64,000 nucleotides of DNA from Riptortus pedestris (lineage: Eukaryota; Arthropoda; Insecta; Hemiptera; Alydidae), in assembly GCA_019009955.1 (NCBI GenBank), contig CM032233.1:119972501-120036500 (forward strand), in the 5' to 3' direction. Numbering within the stretch: the stretch's first letter is position 1; every line of letters begins with the position of its first letter. Below the pieces are notes generated by a model. The model had not been told where the DNA came from. It worked only from the letters and a program-made list of their open reading frames with translations, and ran no database searches. This document shows, one piece after another, positions 49,466 to 61,483 of this stretch. Made by a program: the position numbers and the translations under genes.

Positions 49466-50041
49466 AAAATCACTGTAATCCGACACAAGCAAGCAAGCGA
49501 TTCTAGAATACTAACAGAAATGTGGGATTACTATAATATTCATTTTAGCAGTATAGTACCGAAAAAAGTCACCGTGCCTAAAATTAATTGTTAAAAAGCA
49601 TAATAAAATGAAAACAGAATAAAAAAGAAAGACCCACGACAAAAAAAAGAATTTATGAGAAATAACCCTTTATATAAAAAGTTTGATATTACAAACGATT
49701 CTAAGAACTGCTGTTGAAGGTACTGAAGCAACGCCAAGATCAGTACTAATTGGCAAAAATTGAGTACTTTCACCTTTTCTCGTAAACCATCGATGCCAAT
49801 AAATATTTCTTAAAAGGGAACGAATTAATGTCATTTTGATTTTACTCACTTTCATGACACTAAGATAACGAATTGTTAAGGGTTTCTTAGTCATGTATTC
49901 AATTTTGGTTCTGGTTACACTATTGCGCTAATTTTTCTAATGCCAATTGCTGAAATAATAGTTACTTGAAATTCCCTAACGGAATATACTCATGGAGTGA
50001 ATGGATTATATGTAATCGAAAAACCACACATACTCGCTTTT
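49466..50041. other. unassigned sequence
   Basis: Short minus frames of 60-74 codons (49591-49894), no recognised domains. Confidence 0.3.
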
Positions 50042-50159
50042 AGCAGATTTCCCTTAAGGGAAATCAGCTATTGAGATCGTACTCATGACGCGATTTTCGA
50101 AAAATTTCTTCAAATGTCCATCGATCCTACCCAGGAGATAACGAAAATGAGGTCCGTTC

Positions 50160-50248
<89 letters not shown>

Positions 50249-51042
50249 TGTTAACGCTCTAGCGGTCGCAATTTTTTTTTGATCGTTACGAAACTCGATA
50301 TTTAACTGTTTTATTTAAAAAGACAGATCAAGTTCGTTAATGGCTGAAATCGGACCAGAGGGAGGGGGGGGAGTTTAGAGGGGGATTTTCGAAAATTCGA
50401 AATATCTCCGTTATTATGCATCGGATCGAAAAATTGTATATAACCAATCTTATTGAAAATTAAATTTACTATAAATATTGTTATATACGTTTATTCTCTA
50501 TTTTGAATATTAACCGAGATATTTGCATTTCTTAGTTTTCAGCAAATCGACACCTCTACTCATGTTACGTAAACAATACTCTGCTACATAATAACTCACA
50601 TTATTGGAAGTTTAAATACCAAAAATTGCATTCAAGCTACCTTTATTATACGAGATACATGCAAATATGCCCTGGTGACTCCCCCCCCCCCATCTTAAAG
50701 TTTTGGACTACTAAAATTTTATTGATTGAGATAACAATTATTCTGACTCATTATTAATTACAGTACTAGATATAGTAAATAGTTTTCAATAAAATTAATA
50801 TGTTATATTCTGATATATTTCAGTAATTGTTTTTCTTTCCGGTGTGAGGCGGGCCGACCCGTTTGTTTACATTTCTAACCTAACGCTTCCTGTCGGCAGG
50901 TAATTGAAATTGGATGAAACATTTCTTATTTCCGTTTGTATTTATTCACGGTGTTGTTGTGTTAGCAGTATGTATATTTATCTATTACTAAACTTCACGA
51001 GGGAAATCTGCTTAGTTTACGTAACCCCTGCGTGACGGACTT
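50042..51042 (+). mobile_element. HLN1 reference copy, complete long form (Helentron/HINE-like)
   Basis: Best full copy, used here to define the family. 5': AGCAGATTTCCC in the 20-bp palindrome GATTTCCCTTAAGGGAAATC; 5' module to GGTCCGTTCAAAATTA; core (TA)n(GT)n 50166-50247; then CTCTAGCGGTCGCAATT, a G run, GTCGGATCG-like (ATCGGATCG) and AACCGAGATATTTGC blocks; a C run; CTTTCCGGTG; and the 3' end GGGAAATCTGCTTAG with hairpin (here ACGTAACCCCTGCGT) and GACGGACTTTT. The 12-bp inverted match of the two ends, the 3' hairpin, the SSR core and T-run flanks follow the Helentron-associated layout. There is no ORF, so mobilisation must be in trans. MITE and SINE origins fit less well (no TSD, no pol III boxes). 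Confidence 0.9.
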
Positions 51043-51583
51043 TTATATATTTAAAACAGTAACCGTTATTCTCCAATAATTACATGAATAAATTAAATAA
51101 GCATTAAAAAATAAATAAAATATTTACGCCCTTAGAGAATATTAATGATTAAATACTGAGCATTTTTCTATAATAACATCTACGTTCAGATCATTTAAAA
51201 ATCAATACTCATATTTGTGGAAAGTTTATCGCAATCGAAGTTTTAATCTTGGGATAAATGTTTTAATAAATATTATATATTTATGTAAATTTCTCATCCG
51301 TTTCTTCCAGGAAGTTTGAAGATTACCCTATCAATGAGGAGAAGGGCTATGTTAATTAATTATTCCTTTACTAATGAGCCGTATAAAATACAGGAGACCC
51401 TGTTTACTCTAGGACTCAAGCCATGTTGATACTACATCTACACTGGACTGAACATTCTCCTCTATAGGCAATAATGCATTCACACAGGTGACGCTTAAAC
51501 TAAGAAGATGTCTTACGTTCTGGAATATCGCATGATGAGGACAGTCTATTCTCCCGTAGTAAGAAGCCAATGTAATCAAGAAT
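51043..51583. other. spacer between an inverted HLN1 pair
   Basis: About 540 bp, no gene recognised. Confidence 0.35.
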
Positions 51584-52376
51584 AAAAAGTCCGTCGCGCA
51601 GGGGCTGCGTAAACTAAGCAGATTTCCCTCGTGAAGTTTAGTAATAGATAAATCTACATACTGCTAACACAACACTACCGTGAATAAATAGAAACGGAGA
51701 TAAGAAATGTTTCAGCCAATTCCAATAACCTCCCGACGGGAAGCGTCTGAAATTCAAACAAACCTGTCTGCCAGCCTCTTATCGGAAAGAAATACAATTA
51801 CCGAAATACATCAGAATATAACATATTAATTTTATTGAAAACTATTTACTATATCTATTACAGTAATTAATAATGAGTCAGAATAATTGTTATCTCAAAT
51901 AATCAAATTTTTGTAGTCCAAAACCTTAAGACGGAGGGGGGGGGCGGATCGCCAGGACATATTTGCATGTATCTCGTAAAATAAAGGTCTGTTGAATGAA
52001 TTTTTTTGTATTTAAGCTTCGAATAATGTTATTTATTGTAGCAGAGTATTGTTTATGTAACATGAGCAGAAGTGGTGGTTTGCTGAAGGCTGAAAACTGA
52101 AAAATGCAAATATCTCAGTTAATATTCAAGATAGTGAATTAATGTATAGGACAATAATTACAGTACCTTTATTATTCAATATGATTGGTTCTATAATAAT
52201 TTTTGATCCGACGTATGGTAACGGAGATATTTCGAATTTTCGAAAATCCTCCCCTCTAAACCCCCCCTCCCACGTGTCCGATTTCAACTGTTAACGAACT
52301 TGATCTTTCTTTTACATAAAACGACAAATAATCGAGTTTGGTAACGATTAAACAATAATTACAACCGCTAGAGCGG

Positions 52377-52442
<66 letters not shown>

Positions 52443-52571
52443 TATACAGTTTTGAACAGACCTCATTTTCGTCATTCCCTGGGTAGGATCCACGGACATT
52501 TGAAGAAACATTTCGAAAATCGCTTCATGACTACAACCTCAATAGCTGATTTCCCTTAAGGGAAATCTGCT
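51584..52571 (-). mobile_element. HLN1, complete long form
   Basis: 3' end GTCCGTCGCGCAGGGGCTGC; long-form body closely similar to 50042-51042; core (TA)n 52381-52440; perfect 5' palindrome ending CTGCT at 52571. Tail-to-tail with 50042-51042. Confidence 0.9.
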
Positions 52572-53401
52572 GAAAATGCTAGCTGGGCTGAGATGTTTAG
52601 TGACTGTGGCACGTAAAGTGAAAATAAGATGAGTAGACGTGGGGGTTTATAAAAAGCTTAAACCCAAGTAAATAACTTAACCAATCTGTGGGGGAAGGTT
52701 AACAAAAAATGAAAACTTCAAATGATTATTCAAATAATTTTTATTTCTCAACTACTCAAGTAGTTTTATTTTAGTTTTTGTTTTATTTCTCAACAACTCA
52801 AGTAGTTTCGCCACTAAAACAAGCAAGCAACAAGAAAAATAAGCACTTCGAGATTGTATCCTGCATTAAAACTGTTAAAACCTGTACTACGTTTAAGGAA
52901 TCAACATTCGTTTCAGTAAAGAAAACATTAGTACCTAAATTAACTATACTGAAGGGGTCACATAAAATAAGTCTTGCTTCTGCTTAATATACTTAATATA
53001 GGCCAAATTATTGTGTGGCTTTATGAACATTGTGGTTATAATTGTTTATTGCTTACTGAAGTATGGAATCTTCGGCTGATTTAAGCTCTCTCTCTTGGAA
53101 GCCGTCTTAATAAGACTTCATTGTAGGGCCGAAATGAGAAAAGTTTTCGACAAAGAAATAGCTTTTGTTCTACATCCGGGTAGAAGCTCCATTTTCTCAA
53201 GGAATTTATGAAATAAAATGATCGTTTAAAATTTAATCATGCTTTTTTGGAACATTTATAAATGCATACCAAGTCTTACGTTAACTAATTCAAGCATATT
53301 CTCAGTAAAATGTAATAAAATTGTTGTTAAATAAGTGAGTTATTTACTTTTTCACTCAAAATTGGTTGTCCTTAAAGGAATACAAATATATATATAAAAT
53401 A
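52572..53401. other. unassigned sequence
   Basis: A 69-codon plus frame (52778-52987) lacks recognised features. Confidence 0.3.
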
Positions 53402-54757
53402 CTAGCTCAGATACCCGGCTTCGCCCGGGAATTGATTTGAGGCTGAATGGTGATAGTATTTTTTTGGCAAGGCTTTACTTTGCACAGTATTTTGACATTT
53501 ACCTGTCCCAGTGTTTAGGGTTTATACCCGTTTTTGGCGTTTGCTAATAATAAAATTAATTTTTTATGTAAGACTTCACTGTCCTCCATATTGTCATATT
53601 TCCCGTCTCCTGTGCAATACGCATAGATTTCAATTATTAAGGACTAAATATTAACTTAGATTTGAATTAATTTTTCCAGGTGGGGTACATGATAGTTCAA
53701 ATTGGAATGAATTGTTGAGCATATCAATATTTCTACGCGAATTACTTGCTGCACACATTGTTCCTGGAGAAATGAATAAAACAAAAGTTAATCTAAATAA
53801 CAAAGTAAACAACTTTTGTTATATGCATGTTTGTCGAAAAACAAATAGACAATATAATATCGCGACTATTTATTTCAGGCCCCCCTTATAACCCCCACTC
53901 CCGTTCTAACCTAAAATTTTTAATATAGCTTATAATCATGGAAGAATTAATGCTAATTGACATACCGAGTTTTGTAAAGTTCGGTTCAATCGTTAGTGCC
54001 CAATAAAATAGTCGACTCCCGTTTTGGTTTATAGTGTATATCTCGTATATACTTTGTTAAAAGACAATAATGAATATTACTAAAGTTACTCTAAATAACA
54101 AAATAAACAACTTTTGTTATGTTCATATTTGCTGAAAAATGAATAGAAAAAGAAATACCGCCTTTTCTAAATTCAGGCCTCCCTTATAACCCCCACTCCT
54201 GCCCGTTTCTAGAAATGTTGGTATGGCTTATTATAATGAAAGCGTTAGTGCTAATACACATACCGAGTTTTATTTGTTTCGGTTGGGTCTTTTGTCCCAA
54301 ATAAAATTGATCACTTCCGCTATTGGTTTTAGCGTATATCTCGTTTATAATTCGGTATACGAAAAAAGTGTATATAACAAAAGTTACTCAAAATAAACCA
54401 CTTTTGTCATGTTTATATTTGCCGATAAACCAATAGAAAACGAAATATCGCTATTTTTAATTTCAGGCTTCCCTTATAACACCCACTCCAGTTCGTCTGA
54501 GAGAATATTAATATAGCCTAAAGTCTAAGTTGGGTTAGTACTAATATACATACTAAGTTTCATAAAATTCGGTTCAGCCGTTTATGCGTGAAAAGGTAAC
54601 AAACAAACAAATAAACAAACAAACAAACAGACACCAAAGAAACAAAATGCAGTTATGGTGTCTATGACATGTGAAACGAAATTTTATCATGAAATTTCGC
54701 GAAAAAAATCAATGTACAGACAGAGGTTACAATTTTATATATATATATATATATAGA
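53402..54757 (-). mobile_element. Helitron (non-autonomous), complete copy
   Basis: On the minus strand: A then TCTATATATATA (5' TC end at 54757) and TAAAATTGTAACCTCTGTC. The 3' end has hairpin CCCGGGCGAAGCCGGG (53414-53429), TATCTGAG, CTAG (53402-53405), T. All Helitron rules (A|TC...CTAG|T, no duplication) are satisfied. Three internal ~290-bp units (motif CCTTATAACCCCCACTCC near 53886, 54183, 54472) separate the ends, against two in the copy at 45130. Next to the 5' end is an (AAAC)n-like tract (54597-54630). 1356 bp, no Rep/helicase. Confidence 0.85.
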
Positions 54758-55139
54758 TTTATACAAATTGAATTACTATTTACAAGGGGAAGAAAGTTAC
54801 CTCCGAACTATGTCATATAGAGAGTAAATGAACCAAAATGGAGCATCACTATTATATTAAAATTCACATACGTAACGATACCTCTCTTTAAGAAATACTC
54901 CTATTTAGAATATAATTATTTTACCCTTAATCACAAAACCAAAATATTTTAACATTTTTCTCATGTGTACATTTTTGAACTAATGGTTAGTAAATAATCA
55001 TGTTATTTATCATCGCCTACTTTTTTGCCACCACAAGTAAAAGACAAATGGGACGGGTTGTCTACAGGTTATCACCCTTTTCTAACCAGAGTAGAAGTTA
55101 GGATTTTATTTAGTGAATTTGTCCACTCTAAGTAAATTC
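54758..55139. other. unassigned sequence
   Basis: No gene or repeat recognised. Confidence 0.3.
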
Positions 55140-55220
55140 CTATTGACCACGCGTGAATCGAACCCACGCCGCTAGATTTGCCAAGTTTTCCAAGGCCGCG
55201 ACTAAACTGTTATGTGAAAA
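55140..55220 (-). mobile_element. tRNA-like SINE fragment
   Basis: Minus strand GCGTGGGTTCGATTCACGC forms a 5-bp T-stem with a GGTTCGATT loop, a good B box / T arm. Upstream GTCGCGGCCTTGGAAAACTT may be the anticodon side. The rest of the cloverleaf and the A box are not convincing, so SINE remnant rather than tRNA gene. Confidence 0.45.
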
Positions 55221-55279
55221 CAGTCAAACTTAGTAAGTCATAAAAATACGCTAGAAAACTGTAAATAAATTATAAACAC

Positions 55280-55377
<98 letters not shown>

Positions 55378-55378
<1 letters not shown>

Positions 55379-56135
55379 GATAGATAGATAGATAGACAGA
55401 TAATTTTGAACGGACCTCATTTTAGTAGATTTCCCTCAAGGGAAATCAGCTATTGAGGTCGTACTCATGAGGCGAGTTTCGAAAAATGTCTTCAAATGTC
55501 CATCGATCCTACCCAGGAGATGAAAAAAATGAGGTCCGTTCAAAAATTTTATATATATTTGTCTGTTAACGCTCTAGCGGTCGCAATTTTTTGTTTGATC
55601 GTATCCAAACTCGGAATTTAATTGTTTTATGTAAAAAGGAAGATCAAGTTCGTTAATGAGTGAAATCGAACCAGTGGGAGGGGGGGTTTAGAGGGGGGAT
55701 TTTTTGAAAATTCGAAATATCTCCGTTATTATGCGTCGGATCGAAAAATTGTATAGAATCAATCTTATTGAAAATTAAATGTACTATAAATATTGTTCTA
55801 TACATGTATTCTTTATCTTGAATATTAACCGAGATATTTGTATTTGTATTGTGTGAGTGGTCGGCATAAGTCGGCCATATTCTGGACTTTCCACCGAAAG
55901 CTAGTTCGTTCCTCCTAACTATTCATCCCTCGTGAATTGGTTTAGAGGTTCGTTACTACTACTGTTATTATTAGGCAGATTTCTCTATTGTAAAACATCA
56001 CACTGGGAAATCTGCTTAGTTTACGCAGCCCCTGCGTGACAAACGTTTTTCGTCATCTGGTAGGATCGATGGACATTCGAAGAAATTCTTCAAAAATAGC
56101 ATCATGTGTACGACGGCAATAGCTGATTCACCTGA
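55378..56135 (-). mobile_element. outer HLN1 (5' part) interrupted by another HLN1
   Basis: TTTTGAACGGACCTCATTTT ends at 55423 and CGTCATCTGGTAGGATCGAT continues at 56051, a sequence contiguous in other copies. Upstream is a compound (GT)n(TA)n tract 55285-55373. The 5' end is decayed (AGCTGATTCACC). Confidence 0.8.
55424..56045 (+). mobile_element. inner HLN1, complete short form, boundaries fixed by nesting
   Basis: AGTAGATTTCCC directly after a T run, palindrome with one change, minimal core ATATATATTTG. It ends GGGAAATCTGC, ACGCAGCCCCTGCGT and GTGACAAACG followed by TTTTT of the target. Because the interrupted sequence is known from other copies, this copy shows the element's ends and the T-rich target directly. 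Confidence 0.9.
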
Positions 56136-56302
56136 TACTAGTGCACTAGTAACATGGACTATAGTAACCCAGTACGTTATGACATATATCATATACATCA
56201 TTACTGCACCCATTCTATGTCTAACATATTAAGTAGTGACTTACAGATTTGGAAATATGGTTTCAAGACTCTAAATTTCATATTTCAAATGGGAACCCAA
56301 AT

Positions 56303-57182
56303 TCTATATTTATATGTCTGTTTACGCTCTAGCGGTCGCAATTATTGTTTTATCGATACCAAACTCGATATTTAGTCGTTTTATGCAAAAAGAAAGTTCG
56401 TTAATGGTTGAAATTGAAAGAGGGAGGAGGGGGGGGGGAGTTAGAGAGGGGTTTTTCGAATATTCAAAATATCTCCTTTACTATACATCGGATCGAAAAA
56501 TTGTATAGAACCAATCTTATTGCAAATTAAATGTACTATAAATATTGTAATATTAATTTCTCTATCTTGAATATTAATCGAGATATATGCATTTTTCAGT
56601 TTTCAGCCCTCAGCAAACCCCCACTTCTACTCATGTTACATAATCAATACTCTGTTATGTAATAAACCACATTATTTGAAGCTTAATACCAAATATTGTT
56701 TTCAAGAGACCCCCCCCCCCGTCTTAAGTTCATGGATTACTAAAATTTGATTGATTCAGATTAAAATTATTTTGATTCATTATGAATTATATTACTAGAT
56801 ATAGTAAATAGTTTTCAATAAAATTAATATGTTATATTCTGATATATTTCAGTAATTGTTTTTCTCTCCGGTGTTAGGTAGACATACCTGTTTGTTTACA
56901 TTTCATACTCTTACCGTCGGCAGGTTTCTCTTTATCGTTTGTCTTTATTCACTTAATATTGACGGTGGTGTTTTGTTACCAGTATGTAGAATTATCTATT
57001 GTTAAACTTCAGGTGGGAAATCTGCTTAGCTTATGCAGCCCCTGCGTAACGAACTTTTATTATTTAAATGGAGATATATTTTTCCCTATTAGAATTTATA
57101 AATGTCGAGGATTATTTAACATGACATAGACGATGAAAGAGAATTTTAGAAAGTGAAATAATAATTTTATTTTTACATTCAA
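56303..57182 (+). mobile_element. HLN1, 5'-truncated, with 3' extension
   Basis: Begins at TGTCTGTTTACGCTCTAGC (right of the core); the long body ends GCAGCCCCTGCGTAACGAAC at about 57052. Then 57058-57182 repeats the 125-bp extension seen at 43853-43977. It stops exactly where the artefactual G/A tract starts. Confidence 0.85.
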
Positions 57183-58061
57183 GGGAAGGGGGGGGGGGGA
57201 AAGAAAAAAAAAAAAAAAAAGGGGGGGGGGGGAAAAGGGGGAAAAAAAGGGGGGGGGGGGGGGGAAAGAATAAAAAAAGGGAAAAAAAAAGGGGGGGGGG
57301 GGGAAGGGGGGGAAAAGGGGGGGGGGGGAAAAAGAAGGGGGGGGGAAAAAGGGGGGGGGAAAAGGGGGGGAGAAGGGGAAAGAAAGGGGGGGAAAAAAAA
57401 AAAAAAGGGGGAAAGGAAAGGGGGTTTAAAAAGGGGGGGGGGGGGGAAAAAAAAAAAGGGGGGGGGCGGGGGTTAAAAAAGGGGGGGGGGGGGGGGGGGT
57501 GTTTTTTTGGGGGGAGGGGGGGGGGGGGGGTAAAAAAAAATTTTAAAAAAAAAATGGGGGGTTTGGGGGGAAAAAGGTCAGGGGGGTGAAAAACCCCCCC
57601 GGTGGTTTTTTGGGGGGTTTTTTTTTGGGGGGGGTGGGGGGAGGGGGGAAAAAAATTTTTAAAAAAGGGGGGGGGGCCCCGGGGGGGCGCCCCGGGGGGG
57701 GGGGGGGGGGTTTTTTTTTTTTTTTTTGGGGGGGGGGGGGTTTTGGGAGGGGGGGGGGGGAAAAAGGGGGGGGGGGGGGGGGTTTTTTTTTTTGGGGGGG
57801 GGGTTTTTTTTTTTTTGGGGGGGGGTTTTGGGGGGGTTTTTTGGGGGGGTTTTTTAAAAAAAAAAAAAAGGGGGGCGGGGGGGGGCCCCCGGGGGGGTTT
57901 TGGGGGGGGGGGGGGGGAGGGGGGGGGGGGGGGGAAAAGGGGGAAAAGGGGGGTTTTTTTTTTGAAAAGGGGGAAAAGGGGGGGGGGGGTGGGGGGGGGT
58001 TTTTTTTTTGGGGGGGGGAGCCCCCGGGGGGTTTTTTGGGGGGGGGGGGGGTTTGGGGGGG

Positions 58062-58097
<36 letters not shown>

Positions 58098-58336
58098 GGG
58101 GGACCTGGGGGGGGGGGGGGGGGCGGGGGGGGGGGGAAAAAGGGGGGGGGGGGGGAGGGGGGGGGGGAAAAGGGGGGGGGGGGAAAAAAAAAGGGGGAAG
58201 GGGGGGGGGGGGGAGGGGGGTGGGGGGGGGGGGGGGGGGAAAAGGGGAGGGGGGGAAGGGGGGGGGGGGGGGGGGGGGGGGGAAAAAAAAAGGGGGGCAA
58301 AGGGGGGGGGGGGGGGGGGGGGGGGGGCGTGGAAAA

Positions 58337-58368
<32 letters not shown>

Positions 58369-58445
58369 CGGGGGGGGGGGGGGGGGGGGGGGAGAAGTGG
58401 AAAGGGGGAAAAAGGGGGGGGGGGGGGCGGAGGGGGGGGCAAAAA

Positions 58446-58478
<33 letters not shown>

Positions 58479-59660
58479 AGAAAGAAGGGGGGGGGGGAAA
58501 AAAAGGGGGGGGGGGGGGGGGGGGGGGAAAAGGGGGGGGGGGGGGGGGAAAAAAAAAGGGAAAAAAGGGGGGGGGGGGGGAAAAAAAGGGGGGGGGAAAA
58601 AGGGGGGGGGGGGGGGGGGGGGAAAAAAGGGGGAAAAAGGGGGGGGGGGGGGGGGGGGGGGAAAAAGGGGGGGGGGGGGGGGGAAAAGGGAAAGGGGGGA
58701 AAAAGGGGGGGGGGGGGGAGGGGGATGGGGGGGGGGGGAAAAAGGGGGGGGGGGGGGGGGGGGGGAAAAAAAAAAGGGGGGGGGGGGGGGGGGGGGGGGG
58801 GTGGGGGGGGGGGGGGGGGGGGGGGGGAAAAAAAAAGGGGGGGGGGGGGGAAAGGAAGGGGGGGGGGGTTTGGGGGGGGGCCCCCCCGGGGGGGGGGGTT
58901 TTTTTTTTTTGGGGGTTGTGGGGGGGGGGGGGTTTGTTTTCCCCCCCCCCCCCCTTTTTTTTTGGGGGGGGGGGTTTTTTTTTTTTGGGGGGGGTTTTTT
59001 TTGTTTTTAGGGGGGGAAAAAAAAGGGGGGGGGAAAAAAATTTTTTTTTTTTTGGGGGGGGGGGCCCCCCAAAAATGGGGAAAAATTTTGGGTTTTTGAA
59101 AAATTTTAAAGGGTTTTCCCAAATAGGGGGTTTGTTTAATTCCCGGCCCCGGGAAAGGGTTTTAAAAAATTAGAATCCAATTAAATTTTAAAGGGTGGTT
59201 ACTTTTTAATTTTTTTTTTTAAAATTTTTTTTAAAATTTTTTTTTTTAAAACCCCCGGGAAAGGACTTTTTTTTTAAATTTTTTTTTTATTGGTAAAAAT
59301 TATTTTAGTTTTTTAAAATTAAAAAATAAAAAATTTAAATTTTTTTAAATTTTTTTCAAAAATTTTTGTAAATTTGAGGCGGTTTTTAAAAGTTTTTTTT
59401 AAATGTTTGGGGTTTTATAAAATGGAAATTTTTAAACCAGGACCGGAAGGGTTTTGGAATTTTTTTAAAGGGGGTTTTGGATTAAAGGGGATTTTTTAAA
59501 CATAAAATTAGGCAATTTTTGGGTTTTGGGTTTCTCTAGTCCGAAGGGTTTCATAAGGGAGTATAAAACCTTTTTTGGGAATAGTTTTTTCCCCCGGAAG
59601 AAATAAAAACCCCCCAATTCTGGGGGGGTGAAATAAAATAATAGAATTTTTTTAAGGGAG
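57183..59660. other. probable sequencing/assembly artefact (homopolymer runs)
   Basis: 57183-58990 consists almost only of G and A runs, later G and T runs, with no normal sequence. From 58990 to about 59660 the bases look like ordinary DNA with every homopolymer inflated (GGGAAAAATTTTGGG style), fading into normal sequence. Open frames of 299-523 codons here encode only Gly/Lys/Pro/Phe runs and are not genes. Confidence 0.85.
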
Positions 59661-60769
59661 GGTAAGTTTAAGACTATCATGTTCACAAACACAGAATAAA
59701 ATAAAAATAAATAACTTTCTACTTAAATAAATAAGTATTTCGAGAAAAGCGTATCATTTTAAAGAGTAAAACTCTTTAGAAGTTCTGCTCAAATGTCTAC
59801 ATTTAAATTAAAATATATTTTTCGTTTAAAAATAGATTAAAGAACATCATGTTTGAAGGCTGTTTTATACACAGTATTAATACTATCAAAAATGTTCAAT
59901 TATTAAATAAATAAAAATAGGCCAAAAATAATTAGTGATGAGGAACATCGTCTCTTTAATTACGGACAAGTTACTCAACATTTTTAAAGCTTGTCAACCA
60001 TTAATAAATTTGCATGTCAAGAAATAAAAAAAATGTATTTTATATATTTACATTGTTATTAAGATTGTTGACACAATTAATTTATTTCATATAATTAAAA
60101 AATAATTAAAATTGATACATTTTATAATATGCATTTCTAGAATTTGACTTAGTTTCATAAAGAATGTAGTATATAAGTATAATTTTTTTTTCAACAATAT
60201 GTAAAGAAATTAATTGACATAATATAAGTATAGGGACCTATATTAATGAAATTTGTTCTATAGAAAAAAAAGCTATTTGGAAGTATTCTATCTAAAGTCA
60301 TGTTATTATAATTGTAAATGGAAATAACATGTTTCTTTCATTTCTTTTCACACTGTCATTCAAAAAGTAAATGTATACACTAGAAATAACAAAAAGGCTA
60401 AATGTTAATTGAAGTTATAGCAATTCACTGCATTCTACAAAATAATGACACTAGAAAACCTAAAGGTAAAAATAATTGAATTAAGCAATTCCTAATAATT
60501 TTTAAATTAATTTCTCAAAGTAATAAATAAATTATAGGAAATAAATTACATAACATTCATTTAAAGAAACAGACAAAGCTTATCAACGAAATTGTAAAAT
60601 ATCTCAGATATATTTAATGACATCAACAAGAACATAAATATATTATGGGTATTAAAGAGACTACCTTAAAAAGTTTTAATATATATAAATTATATATTTT
60701 TAATATACTTTTTTTTTACATGAATAAATATGTAATATGGCATCATGTGATTTCTTGTACAAGCATTAG
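59661..60769. other. unassigned, strongly AT-rich
   Basis: No recognisable gene or repeat, no credible open frame. Confidence 0.35.
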
Positions 60770-61483
60770 TTCAGTAGAATTTCAAAAATTGAAAATATCT
60801 CCATTATTAAACGTCGGATCGAAAAATTGTAAAGATTCAATCATATTGCAAAGTAAATTTACTATAAATATTGATATATACATTTGTTCTCTATCTTGAA
60901 TATTAACTGAGATATTTGCATTTTTCATTTTTCAGCATTCAGCAAACCCCCACTTCTACTCATGTCACATAAAGAATACTCTGCTATATAATAAACCACT
61001 TTATTTGGAGCTTAAATACCAAATATTGTTTTCAAGAGACCTTTATTATACGGGATACATGCAAATATGTCCTATTGACCCCCCCCCCCCCTCCGTCTTA
61101 ACTGCTCAGAATACTATAATTTGAGTGATGGAGGCAAAAATTATTCTGATTCATTATAAATAACTTTGCTAGATATAGTAGTTTTCAAGAAAATTAATTT
61201 GTTATATTCAGATATATTACAGTAATTGTTTTTTTCTTTCCGGTGAAGAATATTTCTATCTATCATTTCAGCTCTTGGCAGGTTCGCAGACCTGTTTGTT
61301 TACAATTCATACGCTTTCTGTAGTGAGGTTAATAAAATTGGCCGAAAGATTTCTTATTACAGTTTGAATTTATTCACTTAATATTCATGGTGGTGTAAAG
61401 TGTTACAAGTCTGCAGATTTATCTATTGCGAATCTTCAAGAGGGAAATCTGCCTAGTTTACGCAGCCCCTGCGTGAGGGACTT
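60770..61483 (+). mobile_element. HLN1, 5'-truncated long form
   Basis: Starts in the AAAATATCTCC/GTCGGATCG block, has a C run at 61079-61092 and CTTTCCGGTG. It ends with intact GCAGCCCCTGCG but GAGGGACTT instead of GACGGACTT. Confidence 0.85.

Noticed and set aside
50042..51042. HLN1 as a classic MITE
   Set aside because: The inverted match is subterminal rather than terminal on the 3' side, a hairpin follows it, and no target duplication is visible at the nested junction.
55140..55220. tRNA gene
   Set aside because: Only the T arm is convincing; acceptor stem and A box are not found, so called SINE-like.
57543..59173. Long open frames (299-523 codons) of Gly/Lys or Pro/Phe
   Set aside because: They translate homopolymer runs in a block that is probably artefactual; no sequence complexity or domain.
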